Positions 24,966 to 36,709 of a stretch of 64,000 bases of DNA are shown piece by piece (within the stretch, counting starts at the first letter, position 1; each line of letters begins with the position of its first letter). The position numbers and the translations under genes are program-made. The notes below the pieces were generated by a model, which saw only the letters and a list, made by a program, of their open reading frames with translations, was not told where the DNA came from and ran no database searches. Source of the DNA: Polymyxa betae (Eukaryota; Endomyxa; Phytomyxea; Plasmodiophorida; Plasmodiophoridae); the NCBI GenBank assembly GCA_003693705.1, contig RBZT01000768.1, forward strand, positions 1 through 64,000, given 5' to 3'.

Positions 24966-25713
24966 TTCCAATCAAATAATCTGGATGAAGCTCCTGGGTT
25001 GGACCAGGGCCAGAACTATATGATGGTGATTATAAGTCGACCATGCAGCAGGCGCCCTAGGCCTGGATCTTCGGTGTGCCCTGTTTTAGATGCAGATTAG
25101 ATGTGCCTCGGCGTATACCGAATCAAAGGTACACCGATGGTAATGGTTGAGCCAGCATGAGCTTCACAGTTGATCACAAATTATGAACGAACACCACATT
25201 GTGGTGGTTAAGGGCGGCATGACTCGTCATCTACGCAGGGAGCAATAACAGAATCAGATTCAGCAAGCATGATTGGAAGACCTGCTACAGCTTTGGCTAG
25301 GCTGAGCCTGATAGCGTGGCATACATACTGGGAACGTTCCGAGGCAGGCATCAACGTCGAGACCCAGCTAGAGCAGGAGCCAATGTCATGATCCAGCTAG
25401 AACAGGCATCAACGTCAAAGACCCAGATAATGACGGTGGTTATAATGAAGTAGCGCTCCGTCACTTTACTACAAAGACAAGGAAGATACTGTAACACTGA
25501 AAATGGCAAATTAACCGGCGCATGTAACGTAATCATTTGGGGAGTGGTAGTGCAGAGCATAAGCTTGTCATCGATGAATTTATTAACGACAATCAAAGCA
25601 GAGGTGTCTGGACTCATGATGGTTGGTGTCTGCGTACTGCTCTTCAGGAATAAGCCGCCCTTTAGTTGAGTCAGTCTACAAACTGGTAGTTGAGCAGAAT
25701 CCAGTAGTTCTGC
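24966..25713. other. Intergenic region upstream of the giant cyclase gene
   Basis: About 750 bases without a convincing gene. Contains a short near-palindrome (CACCACATTGTGGTG near 25193) and an imperfect internal repeat around 25346-25425. The promoter of the cyclase locus should be here. Confidence 0.4.
25346..25425. repeat. Imperfect tandem repeat
   Basis: GGCATCAACGTC is followed by a GACCCAG element near 25346, and the same pair recurs from about 25404; CCAGCTAGAGCAGG near 25363 is echoed as CCAGCTAGAACAGG near 25392. The unit is about 55-60 bases with several mismatches. No function is known. Confidence 0.45.
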
Positions 25714-25950
25714 ATGTTGCTTTCAAAACCGTCTGCTAATAGCAAAACCAATTATCTAGGGTCAAGGATATCGCCCTCTCGCATCAAACATTTTCGTCAT
25801 GCCTCTTTCTCTTCATCTGCTATCGACATTCTGTCTTTGACTCAGCAATCTATGGGTGAAATTGTAATCACTTTGAAGACGGAAGTAGGGGCTCATGAGA
25901 ATCATAGTGTAGACATTCGTTTTATACCACTTCGCTCGATTGATATTTGA
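25714..25950 (+). CDS. Hypothetical small protein (weak)
   Basis: An uninterrupted 78-aa frame from ATG 25714. The second half (SMGEIVITLKTEVGAHENHS, then VDIRFIPLRSID) reads like real protein, but there is no recognised family, signal peptide or membrane segment. It could be the last exon of a gene whose upstream exons I could not find. About 280 bases downstream is the convergent F-box gene. Confidence 0.25.
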   Translation: MLLSKPSANSKTNYLGSRISPSRIKHFRHASFSSSAIDILSLTQQSMGEIVITLKTEVGAHENHSVDIRFIPLRSIDI

Positions 25951-26232
25951 GAGGAATCATATACATCAGCTTCCTCAATTTGTTCGTTCCGGTGATCTGC
26001 TGTCATCATGTTAGTTATTGAGGCATGTCACTCAGTCAGAATTGTGGGTGCAACGACATTGCATTACTTACTAACAGAACGACGTTGCTCGTATCTGGAG
26101 TCGAGAAAGCAGCAGCGATGGACCTTCACGCTAGTATACAGTATCACAGGTCAATCCAAGAAAAAATAATGATAATGATGGTAAAAGCATATAAGAACTG
26201 TATTAGCAAGCAAAGATTGTTAGCCAAATATT

Positions 26233-27546
26233 TTATAGATGCTGTCTTAACTTGCTCTGCTCTAAAATCATCGTATCGATCAGATAACGTCCAGAATCGG
26301 TCCTTGCTATGTCAAATTCCAAAGTCAGGCCAAGACCCATATTGGCATTATATCTATAAACATCCGAATAACAATCAGCATCAAATCTGATTTTGGACTC
26401 TGCCAATTCGGCGATTGCTATTGGGTTAACTAATTGGCAGTATGAGCCGAGAATATTACCATAGCTGCTCCATAACGTCATATCGATCATGAAAACATTC
26501 TTCAGACAGCCTTTGAATTGGCCATATTGAAATAGCCAATCACTATGAACACAATCCAGATATGTATCAACTTCAACGCACGATTTCATTGACGATATGA
26601 GCGAATATTGCCCAGGTTGGCCACTATTGCCATCCAGGTGTACACCAGTGAATGATCGATGCCATAAAATAGCATTAGAAGAACGCATACAGATGGAGAG
26701 CGAGCTAATTTCACGACCCCGATGTCTTGTACAAGGTTTGCTCGAGATTGTGAATCGACATGGAACTAGCAGCTTGAAAATGGAAAAAGATGGTATCGAT
26801 AAGATTAGAAACTGGAATTCATTGTCACATTCAAAAACTGTAATGGAAACATTTCCATTTAATACTGCTTGGGACACCAGAAATCCTTCTGGCTTCGACT
26901 CAGCTTTAACAGGTTGCCATTCTGTAGAATCGTTTGTTTGTGCTATCATGCTTCGCTGAAACGTCGAGCCGCTGACTACCTCTATGTTAAGCGAACTTTT
27001 GGAAAAAGCGCCAGGTTGACACTTGAACTTCGCTAAGACTGACCAATCGTTGATCTGAAGTTGTCGCAGACACATTTTCATGCGAACGTTCACAGGCTTA
27101 AGACGAATCTCAGCCTTAATTCGGATATTTAGCCTCGCTATGACGTTTTTGAGGCGATTATCTGCTAAACCGCCTGGCACCCGGAAGAAATTGTCATTTT
27201 GATTCTTGATCATATGTTCCATCTTCTTAATAGCAACATTCCTCATTTTATGCCAGAAAAGCTGTTGTATTTGACTGGAATCCAGATTGCCACAATCAGG
27301 ACAGTGCTTCCATTGTCGTTTTAGTGCTCGAATCAGAAATTGAGGACTGCTGATTAAATTACGAAAATGGCGACATGTAAGAATGCAAGACAACAGGAGA
27401 TCGTGGACGGGAATGGCCAGCAAGATATCCCATGCCAATGCTTCCGGAAGACCCAGAAGACGATTTGAACCGGGTCCAACCCATGTCGGATTAACAGCAG
27501 ACCCAGCAGATTTCAAATGGCGTTTAGCACTGAACGCCAATGGCAT
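26233..27546 (-). CDS. F-box protein
   Basis: Single open frame of 437 aa from ATG 27546; an upstream in-frame TTG at 27600 was ignored. Residues about 30-70 form an F-box: LGLPEALAWDILLAIPVHDL then LLSCILTCRHFRNLISSPQF, the segment that binds Skp1 in SCF ubiquitin ligases. The next 80 residues are basic helices (LFWHKMRNVAIKKMEHMIKN). The remaining about 250 residues are beta-rich without recognised WD40, LRR or Kelch repeats, so the substrate-recognition part is unassigned. No introns are needed, unlike most neighbours. Confidence 0.6.
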   Translation of the reverse strand: MPLAFSAKRHLKSAGSAVNPTWVGPGSNRLLGLPEALAWDILLAIPVHDLLLSCILTCRHFRNLISSPQFLIRALKRQWKHCPDCGNLDSSQIQQLFWHKMRNVAIKKMEHMIKNQNDNFFRVPGGLADNRLKNVIARLNIRIKAEIRLKPVNVRMKMCLRQLQINDWSVLAKFKCQPGAFSKSSLNIEVVSGSTFQRSMIAQTNDSTEWQPVKAESKPEGFLVSQAVLNGNVSITVFECDNEFQFLILSIPSFSIFKLLVPCRFTISSKPCTRHRGREISSLSICMRSSNAILWHRSFTGVHLDGNSGQPGQYSLISSMKSCVEVDTYLDCVHSDWLFQYGQFKGCLKNVFMIDMTLWSSYGNILGSYCQLVNPIAIAELAESKIRFDADCYSDVYRYNANMGLGLTLEFDIARTDSGRYLIDTMILEQSKLRQHL

Positions 27547-27725
27547 GAATCTGGGGCAGACGAGAGATGCTAAGAAAGAGGCGAGAACGACGAAGTTCAA
27601 CCTTGGTGCGTACTACAACGCGTCACAATGACTGAATTAACAAAGAGAGACTAAAAAGCAACGATTGAAAAAGAGCATTTCGATTAATCGTCGTACTAAG
27701 TCGATCCAAACCTCAGTAACTTAAT

Positions 27726-27986
27726 ATGACAGATGCTCTGAAGGCATGGCTCGAGACGAAATTCATGGCGGATTGTGCCTATATATTTATTCAGAATGGA
27801 TATTGTGAACCGGCCGATCTTCTGCCATGCTCGCAATCGGAAATTGATGCATTGCTATCCCAACTTCCCAAGCCTGGATATCGATTAAAAGCAAGAATTA
27901 TGATAGAAGATTTGAGACAAGATAACTTTGGCACAGATGGAGCAGCGACAATTATCAACAGAAGGGCTCACAAGCAGCGAATCTAG
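27726..27986 (+). CDS. Small SAM-like domain protein
   Basis: An 86-aa frame from ATG 27726, single exon. It resembles a lone sterile alpha motif: MTDALKAWLETKFMADCAYI, FIQNGYCEPADLLPCSQSEI, and the end-helix signature LPKPGYRLKARIMIEDLR. SAM domains mediate homo- or hetero-oligomerisation. Divergent from the F-box gene with 179 bases between the starts. The assignment rests on hydrophobic pattern and the KPGYRLK turn only. Confidence 0.5.
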   Translation: MTDALKAWLETKFMADCAYIFIQNGYCEPADLLPCSQSEIDALLSQLPKPGYRLKARIMIEDLRQDNFGTDGAATIINRRAHKQRI

Positions 27987-28703
27987 CAAAAACAACAATC
28001 GGAGCAAGTCAAAAAGGATCAATGGTGACAGCCGCAGCTTGATCCTTACTTAACATCGGCCCCAGTACCCAACCTTGGCAGGCAATCCATCTTCATGCAC
28101 TGATAGCTGTGCACAGCTTTTTATGGCAGTAGACAACTTCAGGAAACATCTTCACGAATGCCCATTCGAGCTGTCAGACAAGGAACATACTTCAGCAGAA
28201 TGATCTGTCTGTTTCTTAATACAGCAACTTGCAAATATTGATTCCGCTCTTGGACGTTTGATAAACAATTTGAAGGTCAAAATACGAATTGGAAATTAAT
28301 GCTCAAATTGATGCAATACTATTTCCGTTCGATACGTCGCGTAATGGGGGCAGTCGTATGTGAAAACATCGAGCTTATTTAGACACGAGAATACCGCACG
28401 ATGGCCTTTGATACTTGAAAGCACACAGACCCAGACAAAGACAACACAACGAGAATCAGGTTAGCATGACTGTCTAGACAGAGATTGGAAATGGTGAAAT
28501 GTGAACGTAAACTGAAGAGGGTGACGTAATTGACGGAGCAGCCCTCTGGAAATCAACTTCATTTTCCTCTTGTATGTAGGTGGTGCTCTACAACATCTTC
28601 GCTATCCGCCTATTCCCATTTCTGCTCTGGCCATTTCGTCGAATATTATACAGCTGCATCTGACACCACACTGTAACCCGTCCTGTATATATTCTTTTCC
28701 GAG
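27987..28703. other. Intergenic region
   Basis: About 700 bases with no coding frame I trust. It should contain the promoter of the INCENP gene. No RNA gene is recognised. Confidence 0.4.
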
Positions 28704-31700
28704 ATGAGCCAGTTCTTGGCGGATCCGTCTTGGTCCTTCCTGAAGATTACTAATGGAGTCTTATCACTGGCTCGAAATTCAATTAATGATATTGAAACAC
28801 AGTTTATGAAGCATGAAGTTGAGCTGACAAACTCAATTGAAAAGTTATCAAAATCATTTCAGCAAACCAAGGATATCCCAATTCAGAAAGGACCCAACAA
28901 TCCTCTCACGGACGAAAACATCGCGACGAATGAATCAAATGAAGATAATAATAACGAAGTAGAACGGCAGCCAAAGCCGAAACTGCAAATTAAAGATATC
29001 CCAATTCAGACAGGACCCAAGAATCCTCTCACGGACGAGAAATTCGCAACGATTGAATCAAATGATGACAATATTAACGATGTAGAACGGCAGCCAAAGC
29101 CGAAACCTTCCAGGGCCAGAAAAAAGCAAATTCTTTTTGCTGCATCAGAGCCTGCAGAGAACGTATCCGAAGATCATAATTGCTCAGCAATTTCAGCCAC
29201 GAATCTAATTAATTCGGATATGTCTGGTGCCAACACATGTGAAAACGTCACCATCTCTGAATCCGGTGACCTAAATCAGAATCTTTCTGGTGAAAACTAT
29301 GCTACATGTGCCGAGGGCAAGGCAGATGTTCAGCCAACCGAAACTGTACTCTCGCCAATTGTCAGCAGAACCAGGTCGCGGAGGAAAGTGCAGCCAACAG
29401 TGGTCACACAACCACGAGAGACTAGATCTAGACGACGAGCTCGCAAACAAGAGCCTGTGGCAGAAGTGGATGGCAGCGATGCTAAGGATTCCACCCCGGT
29501 CGTCTCTGCTGAAATTTGTGCCACCAATCCTAGTGATTCAAAAGAAATTAACCCTGAAGTCAAGGTTTCCGAATTGGTCAATGAAGAGTTGGTTCGAGAA
29601 GAGGCTTCTAAAATTGAGGAAGTGCCAGAACAGGCGGCCCGGCCAAGAGCTCGCAGGGGTCGCAAAGCTGCCACAACCAGAACCACTCGGCAGCGAAAGA
29701 AGGCTGCTGTACAGAAGCTTGCTGATGACGAAGAGGCAAATTCCACGATTGCCGAAACAGTAGAAGTTGTCGATCTCACTGAATCTACCGGAATCGCACA
29801 CCATTTGCCTCCGGTTCAGCCTTTGCATGAGGAGGCTGATTTAAAAGTAGCCGTTCTGGCTCAGTCTGGTCCAGATTCAACGGATTCGCAAGAAATCAAC
29901 ACCATGTCAAGGCGTGAAATCCAGCTTGATGTGCCTTCCACATTGCAAAACGCTCCTGTCCTTGTGGAAGAAGCTCATTTGGATCGCAGTGTGTCGCCAA
30001 GGTATCTAACGATTTCGAATCTGTTTACCTAATTAATTCAGTGTTTAATAGGCAATCAATAATATCTGCTGGTGTTACGGCATCCGATAATCTAAACACA
30101 TTTGGTTCCCAAAACAGCCATCCTTTGACAGCTCCTGGGTCAGATGACGTCGAACCTTCGGAATCTTCCAATGTGCACGCATCACGTGGCATCGATTTGG
30201 AAGAAAATGTATCTCCTATTTCCTTGTCCGACTTTTCTAGCAGTGCCGGAAAACAAAATGATTTGCCGATGGTATTTTGCAATTTTTTTTGTCGCGTAAG
30301 ATATGAACTCCTATTAGGAAATATCTCCTTATATCGATTCACTATCCTTAAAAGCTTCTCAGTCATTGAACCTCTCTGCGGTAGACTTTGTACATTTTTT
30401 ATCACTGGATTTGTTTCCTAATACTCCAGTTTGTTTAGGAATCGCCTGTTGTTAAACATTCATTTGAAGTCAATCGGACCAATGTGCAACCCATTTCTAC
30501 AGCTGTTCTGCCCCTCAACATACAAACTGTCACTGTTCCCAAACAAGAATCTCTCCTGCAATCTCTCTTGGATGATGATAATTTGTCTGATTCAGAAGAT
30601 ATGCAAGTAGATGAACCCCCCGTTAACTTTGTTCAGCAAATCTCGAAACCTGCTGTTGAAACCATTCTGGTGGATACGCAATCTACCCAGAACGATCAGG
30701 TATTAACTCAAGCGTAGTCTGTGTTTCTCTTGTTAATAATCATTGTGGCAGAATAATTCCACTAACAAGAGTGCACTGTCAGTTGGCACTACACCGACTC
30801 CTAAGATCGATCATCCTGATGCTCCTTTCCCGTATCGGTTTATCCCACCGACAATTTGTCATGTGCGGTAACATTTTGCTATCGAAACCACTTTCTTAAC
30901 ATCTAGCTTCAGAATACCGTCAATGAAGCGAAATCATCTCCGCTCGGCGATTTTCGTGGGATGGGCTGTGAGACTGAATCAGGCGTGGTCCCAAACCCAA
31001 GCCCACCGATTAAACCGCCAAGTTGCTTATCTAATAGCAGTCAACCTTTGTTCTTATCGGTGAAATCTAACGCTTTTAACGACCCCAAATCCACCTCTGC
31101 AGATAAAGTTAAAAAGTCCACACCTCCTGTTTCAGGTGTTCTTCAGAGTTTACTAATGAAGGCTCGCGCAGACAGCATTCGAAGGCAATGTCCTGCGAAG
31201 CCGAATCAATCTGCTTTGGCTACTGCTCTTTCCTCGGATGTTGGCAGTAACTCGATTTCGACGCCCTCCACCTGCATCGGATCGGAACCTTTTTCAGTGC
31301 AACAAAATGCTGCTTTATCTCATAATAGCTGTGAGAAAGCTGCGATGTTGCCCTTAGTAATTTCACCTAACGCCTGTGTCAATGAAAGTTCTTTGCTTTC
31401 CTCTACTGCTGCTTTTTCAGCATCAAATGCTGATGTACTTCAAGATGGCATCGAAGTTGATGCTTTACATCATTCGGCTGCAAGTAAAACAGAGTCTATT
31501 TCCGTCAAGAAATCCTCCACTCAGTTAACCTGTAATGAAACAGTGCTTGTGGAGTCTAATGACTCTTGCGCATCTAAGGGCGCATCAGTTCCTTATGGTC
31601 GCATTGCTTCTAGCAATTTGGACTCCCCTGAGAACATCCCTAACAAGATAAAGTCTACCGAAGTCAGCAAGTCCGATTTGTCAGAGAAGCCGGAAAAGAT

Positions 31701-34142
31701 TCGCTCTAAGGACAAACCTAAAGATGGCGACTTGAAGCTAGATATGCCAGTTCAAGCGCTTTATGGTCCTGAAGTTAGAGCAGATGAACTTGCACAAAAA
31801 GGTGTCAGTCTCAAGCAACCGCCTAGTAAGCACTGCTTTGCGGACAATATATGCTAATTTATATTACAGCGAAAGCTACCGAAGAGGATCGACCCCTGGA
31901 GTCTAATGTGTCAAGTTACCTACCAACTGTTCGCTCTGAGGACAAACCTAAAAATAAGAACCTTAATGGTCATGCATCAGTCGCTTCACCTTATGACCCG
32001 GAATGTAGTAGTAATCCCTGCCCATCTGTAATAGCCAAAGACGTCAACCTCAAACAACCACCAAGTATGTTTAGTTTTTGTAACATGCTAAACTCAAATC
32101 TAATTCTCCTGTCCCAGCAATCGCTATCGGAGAGTGTCAACACTGGAAATCGGATGTATCCAGAAATGTACCAACAGTGCTCTCTGAGGACAAACGCAAA
32201 ACTGAGGATTCAAATGTCAATCTAACGGCATCTACTAAGCCTGAAAATCGAAGATCCGGGAAATCTGTTGCAAACCAAAACGCCAACCTCGAGGCACCCC
32301 GTGGTATGCTTCGTTTTCATATGTTTTTCAAATTTGACTTGTAAACAGAGTCGTGTTCCCATGATGTTGTTAGCTCTGAAAACTCGAATCTTCGTTTACT
32401 TACTGATTCCATCGCAACTGCTGAACAATCAGAATCCAGCTTTTCAGCTGTCGCTGGAGAATCGCGTCTTCTGGAAGCGCCTGGTAAACGCTTTGTTTAT
32501 GAAGAAGTTGACTCTGCCATTGTCGCTAAAGCTGATAATTTGGATCGTCCTCTGGCTACCGTAGCACTCGATAATGTCGAAGATGATAAAAACAAGAAGT
32601 TCCTCGCAACTGTTTCTACCCAATCATCTGGTAGGTCTAATTATTTCATTAACTCAAGAAATTTATTCTGTTAAAAAGTGTTTGCGCCTGAAGAAACCGG
32701 CAACGTACCTATTCCAAGTAGTATTCTTGTCCCCGAAATTGAAACTTCGTATTCACCTCAGGAAGAACTGGAATCTGAACTTGGTCAATGTAAGCTGCAG
32801 CGTTTGAATCACTTATATTGACGTTTCGTAGCAGATGATGACATGGACGAAGATGAGACTCTGGGCGACAATCAGCCAGAGCAACCAGATCAAACTTCAA
32901 AATCCGGAAGCGTCTGGGTAAATGCTATAATCGAACTTGTGTTGTGCTAAAGCTGTTTCCAGGATTCACTTTATAACGGCTTTAACAACATCAGCACAAA
33001 TGTTGCCTCGTTTGTACGTCCTAAAGTACCTGATGCCAAAGCGAAACGAGTCGTTGAAGTTAAAGCTTTAAAGCTTGCTAATGCCAAGCGAAAACGAGAC
33101 ATGGAAAGGCAAGAGGAAATCAAGCTTCGTAACAAGAAGTAGTCAATTATCTTATTCGGTGCTTGTAAATGACTGATTCTTAGGTTCCAGGAAGTGGGCG
33201 AAGAACGCAAGCGAAAAGCAATTGAACAAGATCGTCTGAAGGAAACTACTCTGCACGGTGCCACGGATAGCTTATCGGGTCCTGCTAACGCTTCTGTAAG
33301 CAGGCCTTCCGCAAAAGCTCAGGATTGTCAAAAGAAGCCTGCTGAAAGGCTTGTAGAGCTTTCATCAGAAGAGCGGCGTAAGCGCGCCGAAGAAAGAAGG
33401 CTGGCGCTTGAAGAAGAAGAAAAGCGAAAGAGGCAGGAAAAGGAAGAGAACCGACAATTGCAGCGGGAGTTGCTGAAAAAACGGCGCAAAGAGGAAGACG
33501 ACATAGCCAGGAAGAAGCATAAAATCATCGAGGAACCCTCTAAAAAACTTGGCACGATTCTGCCAAGTGATAACGCTTCTGTCTTGTCTAAAAACAAGGA
33601 TGGTCTCAGGCAGACTGCTAATTCTTCGTTACAGAATCACAAATTCGCTGTTCCTCAGTTGCCAGCTCCAAGACATTTGTCGAAACCAAAATCTGAGGAA
33701 GATCATTATCCATCTGAACCTGTTGTTGAGATTCCTACTGAGCCGGATCCAAGGTAGGAAATCAGATTGTCTGTTTCATTTCCTTCACTAACCATTTTTA
33801 TTCAAGCGATTACGAGTCCGATGAAGAATCTGATGAGAAAGATTTGAAAATGAAAATACCGAAGTGGGCCCAGCATCCAAATCTGTTGAATGCGTTATCA
33901 ATGCAGGCGTCGACTGATCCTGATACAGTCTTCGATCCACATTATCTGAAAACCTGCGATCTAACAGGTTAAAACAGTTTATCCCATACGAAATATTGCT
34001 GATCGTTTTATTAGAAATGTTCACTGATTACTCCAGTAAGACTCGATTTACAAGAAGGACCAGTAGTGGTAACTGGCTGCAAGATCGTCTTGGTTGGAGA
34101 GAAGAACTCGAGTACAAAAGGCGAAACGGCTTCCTGCAATAA
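28704..34142 (+). CDS. INCENP: INCENP, chromosomal passenger complex scaffold
   Basis: Multi-exon gene from ATG 28704 to TAA at 34142. INCENP bridges centromere-targeting partners (survivin, borealin) and Aurora B kinase. The N-terminus (DPSWSFLKITNGVLSLARNS) resembles the CEN-box helix. A long disordered, Ser/Pro/Lys-rich middle follows, containing AT-hook-like GRKA and RARRGR runs. At about 33.2-33.5 kb there is a charged single-alpha-helix (EERRKRAEERRLALEEEEKR). The C-terminus is diagnostic: IN-box core KIPKWAQHPNLLNALSMQAS then TDPDTVF (33856-33940), and after an intron FTRRTSSGNWLQDRL with the TSS site phosphorylated by Aurora B. Introns are mostly 40-60 bases; the one after 30270 is longer (about 165). 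Repeats within the gene are listed separately. Confidence 0.85.
28869..29114 (+). repeat. 123-base tandem duplication inside INCENP
   Basis: Two in-frame copies (28869-28991 and 28992-29114), each encoding 41 residues that start KDIPIQ and include GPxNPLTDE and VERQPKPK. The second copy differs at scattered positions (for example KGPNNP versus TGPKNP), so the duplication is not brand new. Confidence 0.85.
31665..32312 (+). repeat. Repeated exon unit inside INCENP
   Basis: Three successive exon-sized units share the core (S)EDKPK or SKDKPK, then a variable stretch, then a VSLKQPPS or VNLKQPPS end placed directly at a splice donor: about 31680-31828, 31859-32068 and 32120-32311. The third is the most decayed (LSEDKRK ... 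NANLEAPR). This pattern suggests exon duplication. Confidence 0.55.
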
Positions 34143-34362
34143 TCCTACCTAACCAAATCAATGTCTATTTAATAATATTATCCATTTTGGTAATCAAAAT
34201 GATTTTAAAGCACAGTCGAGGGACATATATTGGAAATATGTATGTTTATTCACTGAAGTCGCGATCAAAGCGCCAACAAAACAGCGAAGAATGGTACGAT
34301 GATATATTGGAAAGTATAACATTCAATGGATATTGGAGCTGGAATAATAGAATAATCGGCGA

Positions 34363-35577
34363 TCAAGCATTGGGACTATCGGAAACGACTTGCTCAGGAC
34401 TGGATCCTTTGAGATCGTGATGAACATTGAGACCGAGATCACTCGATCTACCAAGACCATCAGTATCATGAATGCCACCTATGTCAAGTAGTTCATGGCT
34501 GCTTGCTTCGTTGAGATGGGAATGTACATGGGAATGTACTCCCATCGATGACGGCGTTCCCACAACGTGACTGCCAAAAGCTTCCAGACTGGGATCGTTG
34601 TCGTTGGATTTATCGTCCGGATTGCCGAAGCTGTGCGAATATAGACCAACATGGTACTGCGGCGACAGTGGTGTAGCAGAGATATTTGAATTGGACACCG
34701 GTACTGATATTGTTGGGGTACTCGTCGGTGTTGATATCGGCTCGCTTTTCAGACGTTTGTGCGAATCTGGAGTGTTGGCTAATGGATCTAGATTGGACTC
34801 TTCTAGATTCTCTGCGCAGCGTTTCTTGCTGCCAATCGCCAGATTCGAGTCGTCAGCAGTAGTTGGTGTCATCGGTGTGGATATTGGAGTCGATACACTA
34901 TGGTGCAAATCATTGCGATGATCGGATTTATACGATTCCATCTGCTTTCGGTAACGCTCCCTATCACTCGACGCTCTCTCCTCGTAAGGCCTCTTCTCCT
35001 CTGAAGACAGATTCCGCCAGATTTCTCCCAGTTTGGCACCGATTTTTCCAAATGCCTATGAAATAGAGCATCAGCGATACCGCGATACAAGCCAGGGTCA
35101 GCACCAACCAGTTTTGGATTCTCTAGCTTGAGTTCAGCACGCCGTTCCTTACAGAAGATCATATATGCATTGGAGGCTGCTTTAGGAGCATTAGGATCCT
35201 TCTTCTTTTTAGGGGTTTTTTGTGGAATAGCACTGGAATCATGAAGCAAGGTCGTGCCACTTTGTGGAACACTTGACCTATTCTCACGAACATTCTGCGT
35301 GATCATGCACTTCGGGCATTGAATATAGAGAGAATGAGCTGGATGTGCCAATGGTGTAGCACATCCAATACAGACAGTCTGTCTAGGAGCGTGAGGGTCT
35401 TGTGTCACATGACAACGTGGACATTGAATCCAGAGGGAGCCTCGTGGAAATGAAAGCTGGACCGAGCAGTACGCACAATAGATAGTTTGCTGGAGATTTC
35501 ATTATTAATGATTGCAACGTTCAAGATCGAAAACTGCAACGAACCGTACTACCGGACGTAGCGCTCATATGTTCCAT
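34363..35577 (-). CDS. LSD1-type zinc finger plus HMG-box protein
   Basis: Three exons (35577-35545, 35489-35109, 35055-34363) give 368 aa. A first mini-exon encodes MEHMSATSGST. Two LSD1-type CxxC zinc fingers follow: IYCAYCSVQLSFPRGSLWIQ with CPRC, and VCIGCATPLAHPAHSLYIQ with CPKC. After a KKKKDPNAPKAASNAYMIF start, the HMG-box continues across the 53-base intron 35108-35056 as NPKLAFGKIGAKLGEIWRNL then SSEEKRPYEERASSDRERY. The remaining about 190 residues are low-complexity (Ser/Thr/Pro, then His/Asp-rich), probably disordered. Expected to be a nuclear DNA-binding architectural or transcription factor. LSD1 zinc fingers are known mainly in plant cell-death regulators and protists; pairing with an HMG-box is unusual. 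The mini-exon is the least certain part. Confidence 0.7.
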
Positions 35578-36709
35578 GCCACGACGCAAATCAAGATTCG
35601 TCAGAGTGTGCGGGCGTGTGCCTTCAACCGGGGACGTATCTTAACGAAATCGTCTGGTTTCGGAAGAAATTGTTGCCAGCTGCTGGCTGAGTCCACCCGA
35701 TTATCTGCCGACTGACTGATCCGCACTCAGATAGAGACACTCGTCGACGACTTCTCGACTCTAGAATGAGGAAAATCTGCGCGACTTCGTCCGTGTCACG
35801 CAATTCTAAGGGTTGCGCACTTGAAACCATTCGCATTTGGCATTTGCGCAACAGTTGCGCGGCCTACTGACCCGACTGGGTTAGGGTTTCCCCACGTGAC
35901 CAGGGTTGGCAACATAGGCTAACCATTAAGCGCGCGCTTTTCAATCGTCCAGTTAAGGGCACTGAATGGCTTACCGACTGGGCGCAACCTCGAAGGACGC
36001 TTCCACTGATAATGTGGAGCTCAGGTCCCGCTTTCACACCATCTTGTGCAACAGTAAACTCAGTGGAACTCTCCGACTGCAACACATCATTGCAACTATA
36101 CAAGTGGTCTCTGGATCTCACTCTCGGGAGCTTCGTCAACCAGCCGTGGTCTGGTGGACTTTGACATCTCTATCAAGAAAGAATCATTTTTCACATTCAA
36201 TGCATACAGTGGGAAGCCCACGGGTCCGGGATCAGCCCTGAATGCAACCAGCCCAATGAATAGAGTGAACCTCACTTTTGTCGTCAAACCGGAATAAGAT
36301 ATATGAAACTGTAGCACCTGTGATCTGTAACTATTTCCAAACTCGATGGGTTAAAATTGTCAAAAGAATCCATTGTAAGCAAAGAACTTGCCAGTTATCA
36401 ATTCTGTTTGTAATCCGCCAAACATGAGCGAATATGGCGCTTTACCAAAAAGCTTTCGGCTTGCTCTTTTACTTTATTCAGGAAGATGCATATTCTTTAA
36501 CGGTTTCGGTTCCATGAGATTACGGATGAAATAAAAAATGTTGCATTTCGTGGTTTGAATGTTATCCGACTCCGCGAATAAAAATGTCCTCTGAAGAGGT
36601 GATCCCCTTGGAATGCTCTCTATCTACGGCCTTCCGTCTCAATAACATACAAGTTACATTGTTGGAAACTTCCAGTCCTCAATCGCTTGTATTCAAGGCA
36701 GATCACGTT
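35578..36709. other. Long intergenic region
   Basis: About 1.1 kb between divergent HMG-box and CHCHD2-like genes. GC-richer than its flanks at 35.5-36.3 kb. Contains a telomere-like GGGTTAGGGTTTCC at about 35878 and the weak coding signal described next. Confidence 0.35.
35966..36296 (+). CDS. Possible small secreted or membrane protein (weak)
   Basis: Coding-like plus-strand fragments in two frames: SVELSDCNTSLQLYKWSLDL then TLGSFVNQPW, and after an unresolved frame change DFDISIKKESFFTFNAYSGK then NATSPMNRVNLTFVVKPE with a stop at 36296. Several N-x-S/T sites hint at a secreted or lumenal protein. No start, splice pair or family could be fixed, and opposite-strand frames are also open. 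Boundaries are approximate. Confidence 0.2.

Noticed and set aside
24250..25023. Plus-strand open frames opposite the cyclase domains
   Set aside because: They are antisense shadows of a strongly conserved cyclase coding sequence.
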